Positions 8,186 to 17,576 of a stretch of DNA of 43,029 nucleotides are shown in pieces (within the stretch, counting starts at the first letter, position 1; every line of letters starts with the position of its first letter). The notes below the pieces were generated by a model. It was not told the DNA's origin. It did not search any database and worked only from the letters and a program-made list of their open reading frames with translations. The stretch is from Promethearchaeota archaeon (GTDB lineage Archaea; Asgardarchaeota; Lokiarchaeia; Sigyniarchaeales; SOKP01), in contig RDOE01000021.1 of assembly GCA_011364975.1 (NCBI GenBank), positions 1-43,029 on the forward strand, read 5' to 3'. Both the position numbers and the translations under genes were made by a program.

Positions 8186-8844
8186 ATTTTAGGATCTTAT
8201 TTTTTGATGAATTAAAGGGATTTTATAAATCGAAAGTCATGTTAATATTATGGTTTGGAATGCCTTTTTTAACGTTGTTATTACACTTTATTAATCCTAA
8301 TTTAGAGGAATTACCTGTATCATATTTAGTTGCACTTTTAATTTCCAGTATCGGTGGAACACTTTCTGCAGCATTACTTAGTACTTCAATAGCGAATGAA
8401 AAGTCTCACCACGTGTTTGACTTGTTTTTAGTAAGACCAGTGAGTCGAACTTCCATTTTGCTCGCAAAGTTTATTGCAGTTTATTTATGTTTGATTATTG
8501 CTACGGGACTATCTCTTATAATCGGATTAATCATTGATTTTTATAATTTAGGTACATTATCAGAGTTTATCATACAAAGCACATTCGATTCCCTATCAAT
8601 AAGTTTAGCTGGTATGGCAATTTCTTGTTCGATTGGAATGTTTTTTGGCATTTTATTATCCTCAGTGCCAGTTGCAGCAATTTTATCAGTTTATCTTGGA
8701 AATCAATTATCTGCGGTCTCAATATTAGCTACAATATTCATTGATGTTATCGATCCTACTCTTTTCGCATTAATTATTGGTTCTTCAGTCTCGATAATTT
8801 TTATAGGAATATCCATATTTGCTTTCAGCAAAAAACAATTTTAA
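8182..8844 (+). CDS. ABC-2 type transporter permease
   Basis: 220 residues with about six hydrophobic helices: residues 18-36, 45-70, 92-114, 130-160, 162-185 and 192-216. Start ATG overlaps the ATPase stop by four bases. The NEKSHHVFDLFLVRPVSRTSILLAKF segment after helix 2 is the characteristic cytosolic coupling loop of ABC-2 exporters (RPVSR..ILLAK). No extracellular domain is large enough to be a peptide receptor. It would homodimerise and work with the ATPase at 7220-8185. Last gene of the operon; nothing follows on this strand until the TcmP gene. Confidence 0.9.
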   Translation: MNFRILFFDELKGFYKSKVMLILWFGMPFLTLLLHFINPNLEELPVSYLVALLISSIGGTLSAALLSTSIANEKSHHVFDLFLVRPVSRTSILLAKFIAVYLCLIIATGLSLIIGLIIDFYNLGTLSEFIIQSTFDSLSISLAGMAISCSIGMFFGILLSSVPVAAILSVYLGNQLSAVSILATIFIDVIDPTLFALIIGSSVSIIFIGISIFAFSKKQF

Positions 8845-8879
8845 CCGCACTATGCTATTTTTTTTCATATTTTAGACTT

Positions 8880-9188
8880 CTATATTAAATTTAAAAAGTT
8901 CTTGAATTCTTCGCTTTCTTCATCCTCATCAACACTACGAATTCTAAAATCAATTCCGTGCGAATCTCTTATATAGGGTGCTTTTTGAGAGGCAATAAAT
9001 TTCAATCGAACATTTGCTTTCTTTCCATTCCATATCCAAATATTCTTATCATAGGGATCTACAATAATAAAGATTGAATTTGAATCTAGCATCTCCTTAA
9101 TGGTAGTATCTTCTAACTCAATTTGAACTAATTCTTCATTTGAATCATTTAGTTTGAAAAGCAACAATTGAGCTTCTAATTCAGTCAT
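8880..9188 (-). CDS. Single-domain gelsolin-like protein
   Basis: About 102 residues. Residues 35-100 follow the gelsolin repeat pattern: SIFIIVDPYDKNIWIWNGKK (hydrophobic strand, turn, then the W-x-G-K that follows the I-x-I/V-W strand), ANVRLKFIASQKA on the long helix, then FRIRSVDEDEESEEFKNFL with the E...EF ending. In eukaryotes these domains bind actin and calcium; Asgard archaea encode one- and two-domain gelsolins together with actin homologues. The N-terminal 30 residues are a helical, acidic extension. ATG at 9188 is chosen; a TTG at 9197 is three codons upstream in frame. A TATA-like AGTATAACC lies about 32 bases before the ATG. No actin or profilin gene is in the window. The main alternative is another protein of the gelsolin/cofilin-like fold with a non-actin role. 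Confidence 0.75.
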   Translation of the reverse strand: MTELEAQLLLFKLNDSNEELVQIELEDTTIKEMLDSNSIFIIVDPYDKNIWIWNGKKANVRLKFIASQKAPYIRDSHGIDFRIRSVDEDEESEEFKNFLNLI

Positions 9189-9379
9189 ATTTGTCAATAT
9201 TTGGTTGTTATTGGATTTGGTTATACTCCAAATAGCACAAATGATATCTTTAGATTTAAATATTTTTATTTATTTACTTTATTGTCACGATTTTCTAATT
9301 TTGAAAATACCAAAATATGCTTGGTTTTTAAGATTATTTTCAAAAGTAGATTGAAAAGATAAAAATTTAGTTGCTTTTC

Positions 9380-10486
9380 ATGTGCTATGTCCTACAAGAT
9401 GAGAAACTCATAAAAATTGAAGAAAAAACGAAAATATTCAAATATGAATTTTTGAGTTCCTATATTCCAATGTGGAATAAAATACTCTGCGGAAATAAAC
9501 GAAGAAAAAGAGCCTTAATTGATACTCATGCAGGGACAGGAAAAGTAAAATTGAACGATAAAGAAATTTATGGTTCGAGTATATTATTTTTAGAAAAGAC
9601 TGCTTTGAAACAAGAACTCCTTCAGTTTTACTTTATAGAAAAGGATTATGACAAATATCATACTTTGAGAGAAATCGTAGATAAAGTGTGTGAAAAGGGG
9701 TTTTATTTTCCTGATGTATATGGAAAAAAAACAATAGTTATAGAAAAAAGTGGTTTACCTTATGAAATTAAAGTACCACTCTATAATTCGAAAGTAAAAC
9801 GTCCTAATCCGGATCAAATACAAATTTTAAGAGGAGATTGTGTAAGCTTAATCGATAATATATTAGAGGAGATAAAAGATATTCCCGCCTTCTTTTTTAT
9901 AGATCCATGTGGTAAATTTGCATGGGAACTAATTGAAAAAATAGGAGAAAATAGATTTTTTGATCAACAGGGAAAAATGAAGCTGAATGAACAAGGTAGA
10001 AAAATTGATGGAACAGAATTATTTATCAATTTTTCCTGGGAAGCAATATTAAGAAATAAAAATAAAGATGAAAAAGACAAATTTTTTCAAGAAATGTATG
10101 GTTTGAATTGGGATGGGATGCGAGAAGCATTAAAAAGAGCAAAATCAACTAAAATAAAAAATAGAGAAAAATTTACTGAATATGATTTGTATATTGAAGT
10201 ATATAAGGAGAAGTTACAAAAATATTTTGATTTTGTCATTGAAATGTCGATAGTGGGCGTAAAATCTGAGAAAAATCCAATTTATGCTATGATTTTTTGT
10301 AGTAATAATGAAATTGCTAAAAATTTATATGAAAATAAAGAAGTTGCATTAAATAAAACAAAAAAAACATATCTCTACCTAAAGGAGAAATCTCTTAATA
10401 AAAAAGAATTTACCTATGAAAAATATAGAGCTTTCATGCAAAATCAGAAGTCTTTGGATGAGTTTTTCAATAAAGAAATAACATAA
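9380..10486 (+). CDS. tcmP: Three-Cys-motif partner protein TcmP
   Basis: 368 residues from ATG 9380 (an in-frame TTG at 9371 would add three). Shape is that of the TcmP family, whose genes sit beside radical SAM genes with a three-cysteine motif; function unknown. The sequence runs like a Rossmann methyltransferase: ALIDTHAGTGKV as a motif-I glycine loop, FYFIEKD as the acidic end of strand 2, QILRGDC, and FFFIDPCGKFAW in place of motif IV (D-P-C/F-G). This suggests a nucleotide- or SAM-binding fold, but activity is unproven. The adjacent radical SAM gene starts 45 bases downstream on the same strand, as expected. The C-terminal third is lysine-rich and helical. Confidence 0.8.
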   Translation: MCYVLQDEKLIKIEEKTKIFKYEFLSSYIPMWNKILCGNKRRKRALIDTHAGTGKVKLNDKEIYGSSILFLEKTALKQELLQFYFIEKDYDKYHTLREIVDKVCEKGFYFPDVYGKKTIVIEKSGLPYEIKVPLYNSKVKRPNPDQIQILRGDCVSLIDNILEEIKDIPAFFFIDPCGKFAWELIEKIGENRFFDQQGKMKLNEQGRKIDGTELFINFSWEAILRNKNKDEKDKFFQEMYGLNWDGMREALKRAKSTKIKNREKFTEYDLYIEVYKEKLQKYFDFVIEMSIVGVKSEKNPIYAMIFCSNNEIAKNLYENKEVALNKTKKTYLYLKEKSLNKKEFTYEKYRAFMQNQKSLDEFFNKEIT

Positions 10487-10531
10487 TCTTTTTAGAATAT
10501 AATTTTAATAAGATCAGAAAGGTACAAGATC

Positions 10532-11326
10532 ATGGTCGGACTTTTAATTAAGAAGATTACGGCTGGAACAAAAGAATGGGCTTCATCAAATATTAATATT
10601 TTTTTTGGTTGTCAGCACAATTGTCGCTATTGTTATGCAAAGAAAATAGCTATTAGATTTAATCGAAAATCAGAAGATACATGGAAAGTAATGGAATTAA
10701 ATCCTAATAAATTATTACAGAATTTCCGAAGACGTTCCGGGCGAATTATGTTTCCTACGTCTCATGATATTATTCCAGAATTCAAAAGCGAGTGTTTTCA
10801 AGTACTTGAAAAGATTCTAGAGGTGGGAAATCTTGTTCTAATAACTACTAAACCCCATTTAGAAGTAATTAAAGCTATCTGTAGAGATTTCTTCTATTAT
10901 AAAGATCTTATACAATTTCGATTTACCATCACCTCAATTGATAATAATTTACTACGATTTTGGGAAGAAGGAGCCCCAACTTTTGAAGAACGATTTGAAT
11001 CTTTGAAATTTGCTTTTAAAATGAATTATAAAACCAGTGTCTCAATTGAACCTTTTTTAGATTCTAACCCTAAGAAATTGATTGATACAATATATCCCTA
11101 TATTTCTGAAACTATATGGATTGGAAAAATGAACTATATAAGCCAAAATAAAATACCTAAAGAAGATAGAGCAAATTATAAAAAAATTAGGATGATCTAT
11201 TCTCATAAAAATCTCTTATCGATTATTCACTCTCTTGAAAGCTATAAGAAAGTACGTTATAAAGACAGCATCAGGAAATATGATTTTCAAATTCCGTCAT
11301 ATCAAGCCCCCAAGCTTTTTAATTAA
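10532..11326 (+). CDS. Radical SAM (three-Cys-motif, DUF5131-like) protein
   Basis: 264 residues. The iron-sulfur motif CQHNCRYC supplies Cys27, Cys31 and Cys34 (CxxxCxxC), binding the [4Fe-4S] cluster that cleaves SAM. The following RIMFPTSHDIIPEF, VLITTKPHLEVI, FRFTITSIDNNLLRFWEEGAPTFEER and SVSIEPFLD segments match the partial TIM barrel of the SPL-like/DUF5131 group that pairs with TcmP. Start ATG 10532 is preceded by AAAGGT. The E-G-A-P-x-F-E-x-R segment resembles spore photoproduct lyase relatives, but no lyase-type extra cysteine is evident. Substrate unknown; the pairing suggests nucleic-acid or nucleotide modification (inference). Confidence 0.88.
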   Translation: MVGLLIKKITAGTKEWASSNINIFFGCQHNCRYCYAKKIAIRFNRKSEDTWKVMELNPNKLLQNFRRRSGRIMFPTSHDIIPEFKSECFQVLEKILEVGNLVLITTKPHLEVIKAICRDFFYYKDLIQFRFTITSIDNNLLRFWEEGAPTFEERFESLKFAFKMNYKTSVSIEPFLDSNPKKLIDTIYPYISETIWIGKMNYISQNKIPKEDRANYKKIRMIYSHKNLLSIIHSLESYKKVRYKDSIRKYDFQIPSYQAPKLFN

Positions 11327-11431
11327 GAAATGTTAGATTATTTTACGATAAATTGCATAACCATTCGTAAATAAATACGATTATTATTTCTGAATCTATA
11401 TACCAAGCTTTTCAAAAATCAAGGGTTCTTT

Positions 11432-12010
11432 ATGAGTATAAAAGTTAAAAAGGAAGAAAGCAACTCCAAAGCAATAATCGTTCCTATTATTAAGGGGATG
11501 GAAGTAATAAAAATTACAATCAATGGTGGACTAATCCCTCTGAAGAGAAACATTAATTTTAAAGAATTTACAGAAAAATTATTACCACTTCTAATGGACC
11601 TTGAAAATTTTTTAGAGTTATCTCAAATTACAATACATCAAACAAAAGAAAAATTGAAACCCGTAATATATGAAGAAGAAAAAGCATATCCTAATCAATG
11701 GGATATCTCTACAATAAAATCCTTTTGGTTTGATTTAGATGATAAACAACGAGAATTTGTAAAAATTGTGTACGATAATGAAGAATTAGAGCGTGAACAT
11801 TTAACTGATGACCTGGTTAGAAAAAATATCCTACCTAATGATGATACAAAAAAGTATAAATTAGCAGGAATCTCTGCGGCTTTATCTAGGAAATGGAATT
11901 CATTACAGCTACAACCATTATGGATTATTAAAAAAGGAAAATACATAATGAATTTGGAAGTTATAGATCTTCTTTCCAAATTCTTAGAAAATGGAAATCA
12001 TTCAAATTAG
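11432..12010 (+). CDS. Uncharacterised protein with probable C-terminal winged helix
   Basis: 192 residues, not recognised. The N-terminal half (1-90) is mixed alpha/beta. The C-terminal half contains FWFDLDDKQREFVKIVYD, LTDDLVRKNILP, a GISAALSRKWNSLQLQPLW helix-turn and IIKKGKYIMN, which together have the layout of a winged helix: three helices, then a wing hairpin. Ends KFLENGNHSN. Same strand as TcmP and the radical SAM gene, 105 bases after the latter, so it may belong to that cassette or be separately transcribed. DNA or RNA binding is inferred from this layout only. Confidence 0.7.
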   Translation: MSIKVKKEESNSKAIIVPIIKGMEVIKITINGGLIPLKRNINFKEFTEKLLPLLMDLENFLELSQITIHQTKEKLKPVIYEEEKAYPNQWDISTIKSFWFDLDDKQREFVKIVYDNEELEREHLTDDLVRKNILPNDDTKKYKLAGISAALSRKWNSLQLQPLWIIKKGKYIMNLEVIDLLSKFLENGNHSN

Positions 12011-12028
12011 ACTTTTTGAAGATTTTGT

Positions 12029-13009
12029 TTAAATTACAAGATAAACTTTATATTTATCCATGAAATATCCTATGAAATATATAATTACAACGTTAAGGCT
12101 AGCAACAAGAAAAACAAGATAAATTGGGGCATTAAAAGGGAGTATTTCGTAGACTATATAGATTAAAATTATATGAATTAAGTATAAAAAGAACGCATTT
12201 CTTCCCAAGTTTATAATTAAATTACCTCTAATCGAGATCTGAGTATAATTTCTATTTCTATCAAAAACAGTATAGATTAAATTAAATAATAATGCAGAAA
12301 TTCCTACACTCAATAGAACATATGAAACAGAAACATATTGACGACTTATTTTCCAGGAATAACTTAAAATTATTCCAGAAAATATCAATAATACCGCCCC
12401 AATTAGCATATAATTCCTTTTACTCTGACTTTTTATACTTTCATAGAAAATCGATGATAATAGAATCATTGCACCCCAAGCAAATATACTATAGATCCCT
12501 CCTTCAACAGAATCATAAATTAAATGTTCAAATCCATTCATTAAAATAAATTGATGAATTATTAAAGCAATTAATGCAAATGCTAACCGAAAATAATATT
12601 TCAATTCAATTACTAATAATAAAAACAAACCAGAACTACCAAGTATTTGAAGAGTACCCCATCTAAGTATAAGTCGGTTTGCTTCGATATCGATACTGAA
12701 AATTAAACCGATAATAATGAAAATAATAAAGCGTCGCAAGTGCCGTATAATCGCATCTTTTCTACCCAATAATACTAATCGCTTACTGTAAGAAAGATGG
12801 GTATTTATGGCTAACATAAAAACAAAGAAGGGCGCCACTAAATCTACATATGTTATCCCATACACTACAGCATGCTTACTCCATCCGGGTATATTTTCAT
12901 ATGGTCTAAGAGTATTCACAAAAACCATTAGGATTATAGATATTCCTTTAAAAATATCTATACTCAAATACCGTTTAGAATTCTTTACCTCACTCTTCGA
13001 TTCTGACAT
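12029..13009 (-). CDS. HGSNAT/DUF1624-like membrane acyltransferase
   Basis: 326 residues, about nine to ten transmembrane helices. The N-terminus SKRYLSIDIFKGISIILMVF with following VNT is the opening of the heparan-alpha-glucosaminide N-acetyltransferase-like (DUF1624/DUF5009) family (x-S-x-D-x-x-[RK]-G-x-x-I-x-x-M), and YVDLVAPFFVFMLAINT is its second conserved block. Such proteins move an acyl group across the membrane to a sugar; the substrate here is unknown. ATG 13009 is the only good start. It is convergent with the unknown gene ending at 12010 (18-base gap) and divergent from the acetone carboxylase operon, to which it need not be functionally linked. Confidence 0.85.
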   Translation of the reverse strand: MSESKSEVKNSKRYLSIDIFKGISIILMVFVNTLRPYENIPGWSKHAVVYGITYVDLVAPFFVFMLAINTHLSYSKRLVLLGRKDAIIRHLRRFIIFIIIGLIFSIDIEANRLILRWGTLQILGSSGLFLLLVIELKYYFRLAFALIALIIHQFILMNGFEHLIYDSVEGGIYSIFAWGAMILLSSIFYESIKSQSKRNYMLIGAVLLIFSGIILSYSWKISRQYVSVSYVLLSVGISALLFNLIYTVFDRNRNYTQISIRGNLIINLGRNAFFLYLIHIILIYIVYEILPFNAPIYLVFLVASLNVVIIYFIGYFMDKYKVYLVI

Positions 13010-13169
13010 TAATTTGCATTGTTTTAGTAAATATTTAATTTAGATAATAGAAAATGCGGTATAAAGTTTTATTAATCTCAAAACAAATATAGAATTTATT
13101 TAAATAAAATCATCTATAATAATAAGCTAATTATATAACAAATTAGAATCAGGGAATGAATGGTAAATC

Positions 13170-15353
13170 ATGACAGTAACTAATAATAGAATTAGACATA
13201 TTCTTAAGGCAATCGCTTTAGACACAGGTGGTACAATGACAGATAGTTTCATAATTGATGAAAATGGCTCTTTTACAATAGGCAAGGCATTAACAACTGG
13301 AAAAGAGGAATCAATAGGAATATTCAACTCAATAGCAGATTCCTTACATGAATGGGGTACAACTTTAGGAGAGTCAGGTAAAGAAGTAGAAGCTTTGGTA
13401 TATTCTGGGACTGCAATGTTAAATAGATTATTAGAGCGTGAAGGAAATAGCAATATTGGAGTTATTGTAAATGCTGGATTCGAAGATCTTCACCGATTGG
13501 GAAGAGCTTTACAGTGCTGGATGTGGCTCGATTATGGAGGTAGATTACATGCTCGTGAACATGAACACCCAAAGCCTCTAGTTCCAAGAAAAAATTTTAA
13601 AGGTGTAAGAGGAAGAATAAATTTTTGGGGCGAAGAATTAATTCCTCTTTATGAAAGGGATGTTGAAAAAGTAGTTGAAGAATTAATTGAAATGGAAGTA
13701 AATAGCATTTGTGTTTGTTTACTCTGTTCTTATATGAATGCTAACCATGAAATGGAAGTGGAACGCATTGCAAAAAAAGTTATGGAAAGTAAGGGAAAAA
13801 ATATACCAATAATTCTCTCATATGAACATAATCCTATAAGAGGCGAAACGCCTAGGCTTAATGCACTCCTAATTGAACAATATGCGGCAGAACCTTCTAG
13901 AGATCAATTAAAGGGTATTGCAAAAAGATTTGAAAGAGAGGGAATAGCAGCTCCTCTTAGAATCCTAACAAGCTATGGAGGGACTATGTCTCCTTATTCA
14001 AAATCACTAATTCCAACTATGGTATCAGGACCTATAGGTGGTATGATCGGAAGCAAATTTATAGCTGAGAGATATGGAATTAAGAACCTAGTATCTTCAG
14101 ATGTCGGAGGAACGAGTTTTGATGTAGGTTTAACCATGGAAAAATATGTACCAACAAAATGGGAAAGTTCCCTTGGAGGATTTATTCTCAATATTCCAAT
14201 GATCGCTTTAGATTCTATTGGAGCGGGTACTGGGATGTATGTTCGATATAATGATATTTCTGGAAGACTAGAGTTTGGTCCTGAAAGTGCAGGATATCTA
14301 ATTGGAGTATGTAATGAGCAATCAGGAGTTGATCAAGTTACCATGACGGATTGTAGTTTAATTCTTGGGTATTTAAATCCAGAATACTTTCTTGGAGGTA
14401 GAGTCCCTTTAAATAAAAAACGTGCTTATAAATATATTGAAGAACAGTTAGCTACACCTATTAAAGCAGATCCTTATGATACGGCAAGGGGTGCTTTAGA
14501 TTTAATTGAGATAAATATGAAGAACCATCTTAATGGAATGATTCAAGGACTTGGATTCCGGCCTGAAAACTATGTTCTTATAAGTTTTGGAGGGGGAGGT
14601 CCACTTCATGTAGCAGGATATTCGAAGGGATTAACTTTTCAAGATATCATGATCCCAGAATGGGCTCCAGCATTCTCCGCTTATGGATGCGCATGTGCAG
14701 ATCATTCATACCGACATGAAATTTCAGTAGATTTGGTTATTGATCCCGAGTGGGCAATGAGTGGATTTGTTGCATCCATGCTTAGTTCTACGTGGAGCGA
14801 CTTGAAGGATAAGATTAAAAGTGAATTTGAAAAAGAAGGGAGAGATCCTAATAAAATGGAGTTTAGACCATCGCTTAAATTACAATATTTTGGAATGTTA
14901 AAAGATTTAGAAGTAGAGTCACCTGTTGAGGTATTAGCTGCGGAATATTCGCCAGAATTAGAACGATTTGATTCCCCTGAATTAAAAGAAATCCTTCAAA
15001 GGTATGATGATCTTTTTGAAAGAATCTTCCGAAGAGGAACTAAAAGTCCAGAACTAGGGTATCATGTAACTAAAGCGGTAGGAACTGGCGTGATACCCGT
15101 ACCTAAACCTAAATTACCCAAATATGAGTTAGGTGACAAGAAACCAAATGGTGAAGCCTCAAAAGGTGTAAGAGAGACTTATTGGGGTGGGAAATGGTAT
15201 GAATCTTCGATTTGGGAAATGAAGTTGCTTAATTCAGGAAACATTATAGAAGGACCAGCTGTCATAGAAGCTCCTGCAACTACATTAGTCGTGCCCCCAA
15301 ATTATCAAGTAAATCTCGATAAACATAGAATTTTTCATATGGAGGTTAAATAA
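13170..15353 (+). CDS. acxA: Acetone carboxylase beta subunit (hydantoinase A-type ATPase)
   Basis: 727 residues, the length of acetone carboxylase beta subunits. ASKHA-type nucleotide site: ALDTGGTMTDSFI (phosphate 1), SSDVGGTSFDVGL (phosphate 2) and LISFGGGGPLHVAGY (adenosine loop). Family role: ATP-dependent phosphorylation of acetone and bicarbonate, producing AMP and phosphate, ahead of carboxylation in the alpha subunit to give acetoacetate. The assignment to acetone rather than hydantoin or acetophenone carboxylase rests mainly on the gamma-subunit gene two genes downstream. GGAGGT at 15341-15346, inside the gene end, serves acxB, so the genes are translationally linked. TTATATAAC (13131-13139) is a candidate TATA box. 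Substrate among small ketones is not fixed by sequence. Confidence 0.88.
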   Translation: MTVTNNRIRHILKAIALDTGGTMTDSFIIDENGSFTIGKALTTGKEESIGIFNSIADSLHEWGTTLGESGKEVEALVYSGTAMLNRLLEREGNSNIGVIVNAGFEDLHRLGRALQCWMWLDYGGRLHAREHEHPKPLVPRKNFKGVRGRINFWGEELIPLYERDVEKVVEELIEMEVNSICVCLLCSYMNANHEMEVERIAKKVMESKGKNIPIILSYEHNPIRGETPRLNALLIEQYAAEPSRDQLKGIAKRFEREGIAAPLRILTSYGGTMSPYSKSLIPTMVSGPIGGMIGSKFIAERYGIKNLVSSDVGGTSFDVGLTMEKYVPTKWESSLGGFILNIPMIALDSIGAGTGMYVRYNDISGRLEFGPESAGYLIGVCNEQSGVDQVTMTDCSLILGYLNPEYFLGGRVPLNKKRAYKYIEEQLATPIKADPYDTARGALDLIEINMKNHLNGMIQGLGFRPENYVLISFGGGGPLHVAGYSKGLTFQDIMIPEWAPAFSAYGCACADHSYRHEISVDLVIDPEWAMSGFVASMLSSTWSDLKDKIKSEFEKEGRDPNKMEFRPSLKLQYFGMLKDLEVESPVEVLAAEYSPELERFDSPELKEILQRYDDLFERIFRRGTKSPELGYHVTKAVGTGVIPVPKPKLPKYELGDKKPNGEASKGVRETYWGGKWYESSIWEMKLLNSGNIIEGPAVIEAPATTLVVPPNYQVNLDKHRIFHMEVK

Positions 15354-15356
15354 AAA

Positions 15357-17573
15357 ATGGAAAGAAAACCAATTGGATGGAATGGAAGGACTCTTAAAGA
15401 AATGCTTGAGGAGAGTGAGAAAAGATTAAAAGAAAAAAAAAGTTATTATGGCATCGAAAAACTTATTTTAAAAGAGCAAAATCCTTTTAGATATGAACGT
15501 GCATATGCCAGTTTAAGAGGTGCCCTTGTATCAGCAAGAGAAACGGCTCTACATGTAGCAGCATCACCAATTGTAACTGAAATTGGAGAACTTTGTTTTG
15601 GACTTTACACTCCAGAAGGGGACTCTATTGCAGTTTCAACCGGCATCTTAGTTCATGTTCATACCATGAGTGAAGGGATCAAGTTCATGATTAGGGAAGG
15701 ATATGAAGATGATCCAACAATAAACCAAGGAGATATATTCCTAAATAATGATCCTCAATGTGGAAATGTCCATACGACTGATGTACAAACGTTAATACCC
15801 ATTTTTTGGAAAGATGAGTTAATAGGTTGGGCTGGTGGAGTTACTCATCAAATTGATATAGGCGGGATTACTCCAGGTCATACATTAGTCTCATCAATTC
15901 AGAGATTTGATGATGGAGTCTATTATACTTGTCTAAAAATAGGATCTAATGATAAAATTTGGCGAGATCATATGATCACCGCTAAAAAATCAGTTAGAAG
16001 CCCCATGTATTGGGAATTAGACGAAAAATGCCGCCTTTCAGGAGATTTAATGATAAGAGATGCTGTATATGACTTCATAGAACAAGAAGGAATTGATTTT
16101 TATAAACAATTTGTCAGAGAAGCAATTGAGGAAGGAAGACAAATTGTCCAAAAACGAGTAAAGGAACGACTAATTCCAGGAAGGTACAGAGCAGCCTCTT
16201 TTATGGATTTACCGATGAAAAATCAAGCATGGGTTCCAATTGCAAGAGTTGATAAGATATCTAATCACCCTAATGAAATTATTGTAAAAGAAGATGGAAC
16301 ATTTTCATTATCGTTTGATGGAGCTAGCGCAGGAGGAGCAAATGCCTTTAATTGTGACAAAGGAGCGATGGAGGGAGGTCAGTGGGTTCTATTAACGCAG
16401 ATTCTTATCTATGGTGACAAAGTTAATGATGGAGCATATTATGCTGTTGATAAAGACTATCCATTAGGTTCATGGGCAAATCCCAACGATCCATATCTTT
16501 CATATCAAGCACCATGGGGAAATTTAATACCTGCTTATACAACGATGATGAAATGTTTATCTTATGGTTTATTTGCTAGAGGATTTAGGGAAGAGGTAGT
16601 TCCAGGTTATGGATTCACTGGAGATTCCATACAAGGAGGGGGTGTTTATAATGCAGGACCTTTAGAAGGTGAAAGATGGATGTTATCAACATTCGAGATT
16701 TCAGGTCAAGGCTTAGGAGCGAGTGCAGTTAGGGATGGGCTTAATTGGGGTTACGCCATGTGGAATCCAGAATCAGACTTAGGAGATGTTGAAACCTGGG
16801 AGTTATTTCAAGGTGGCATTCCATATTTATCCCGGAAAGTAAAACCTAATACACCTGGTTATGGTAAATACCGAGGTGGTGCTAATTATGAATCTGTAGC
16901 GTTTATAGCTAATTCAGAAAAAGTAGAATTCTTTGCAGGTAGGGAAGGCTTAGTTTTTCATGGTTCTGGAGGAATGCATGGAGGATATCCTAATTCAACG
17001 AGTTATAGATTGCTAGCTACTAATACAAATTTGCAGGAGATCTTCCAAAATAAGCAAGATTATCCCATAAGCGATCCAGATCCGAGTAATGGAGATTTTG
17101 AAAAGTTATTAAAAGGAAATATTGAGAGAAAACCGATAGGAACTATATATCCAATTTCTCTTAATAATTATGATATAATCCACTTCTCAGAAAGTGGTGG
17201 TCCGGGATATGGTGACCCTATTGAGCGCAAACTTGAAAATGTAAAACAAGATTTAGACAATGGATTTTATACTCTAGATGTAGTCAGTAAAGTGTTTGGT
17301 GTTGTTGCGATGTTTAATAATGAAACCAACGAATGGATAATTGATGAACAAGCAACTAAAAATCGTAGGAATGAAATCATTGAGGAAAGAAAACAAAAAT
17401 CTCTATCATTTGAAGAATTCTGGGAAGGGGAAAGAAAAAAAATAACTGAAGGCAAGTTATATGAGGCAGTTAAGGTCATGTATGCAGAAAGTTTAAAATT
17501 ATCAAAAAAGTGGGGTAAAGAATTTAGAGAATTTTGGAAATTTCCAGAGAGTTTTCAAATTGAGGTGAGTTAA
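15357..17573 (+). CDS. acxB: Acetone carboxylase alpha subunit (hydantoinase B-type, Mn site)
   Basis: 738 residues, starting three bases after acxA with GGAGGT 11 bases upstream. Carboxylation subunit of the acetone carboxylase complex. His139, Asp142 and His164 in NVHTTD and THQIDIGG have the HxxD-(21 residues)-H spacing of the manganese site described for the Xanthobacter alpha subunit, so the catalytic metal centre appears intact. Other family landmarks are FLNNDPQCGN, SFDGASAGGANAFN, GNLIPAYTTMMK and the C-terminal GGPGYGDP. Function and complex membership follow from family knowledge and from tight clustering with beta and gamma subunits; the actual ketone is inferred. Confidence 0.9.
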   Translation: MERKPIGWNGRTLKEMLEESEKRLKEKKSYYGIEKLILKEQNPFRYERAYASLRGALVSARETALHVAASPIVTEIGELCFGLYTPEGDSIAVSTGILVHVHTMSEGIKFMIREGYEDDPTINQGDIFLNNDPQCGNVHTTDVQTLIPIFWKDELIGWAGGVTHQIDIGGITPGHTLVSSIQRFDDGVYYTCLKIGSNDKIWRDHMITAKKSVRSPMYWELDEKCRLSGDLMIRDAVYDFIEQEGIDFYKQFVREAIEEGRQIVQKRVKERLIPGRYRAASFMDLPMKNQAWVPIARVDKISNHPNEIIVKEDGTFSLSFDGASAGGANAFNCDKGAMEGGQWVLLTQILIYGDKVNDGAYYAVDKDYPLGSWANPNDPYLSYQAPWGNLIPAYTTMMKCLSYGLFARGFREEVVPGYGFTGDSIQGGGVYNAGPLEGERWMLSTFEISGQGLGASAVRDGLNWGYAMWNPESDLGDVETWELFQGGIPYLSRKVKPNTPGYGKYRGGANYESVAFIANSEKVEFFAGREGLVFHGSGGMHGGYPNSTSYRLLATNTNLQEIFQNKQDYPISDPDPSNGDFEKLLKGNIERKPIGTIYPISLNNYDIIHFSESGGPGYGDPIERKLENVKQDLDNGFYTLDVVSKVFGVVAMFNNETNEWIIDEQATKNRRNEIIEERKQKSLSFEEFWEGERKKITEGKLYEAVKVMYAESLKLSKKWGKEFREFWKFPESFQIEVS

Positions 17574-17576
17574 ATT

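Noticed and set aside
13127..13453. Minus-strand frame over the acxA start
   Set aside because: It overlaps the coding start of acxA, which has clear ATPase motifs; shadow only.
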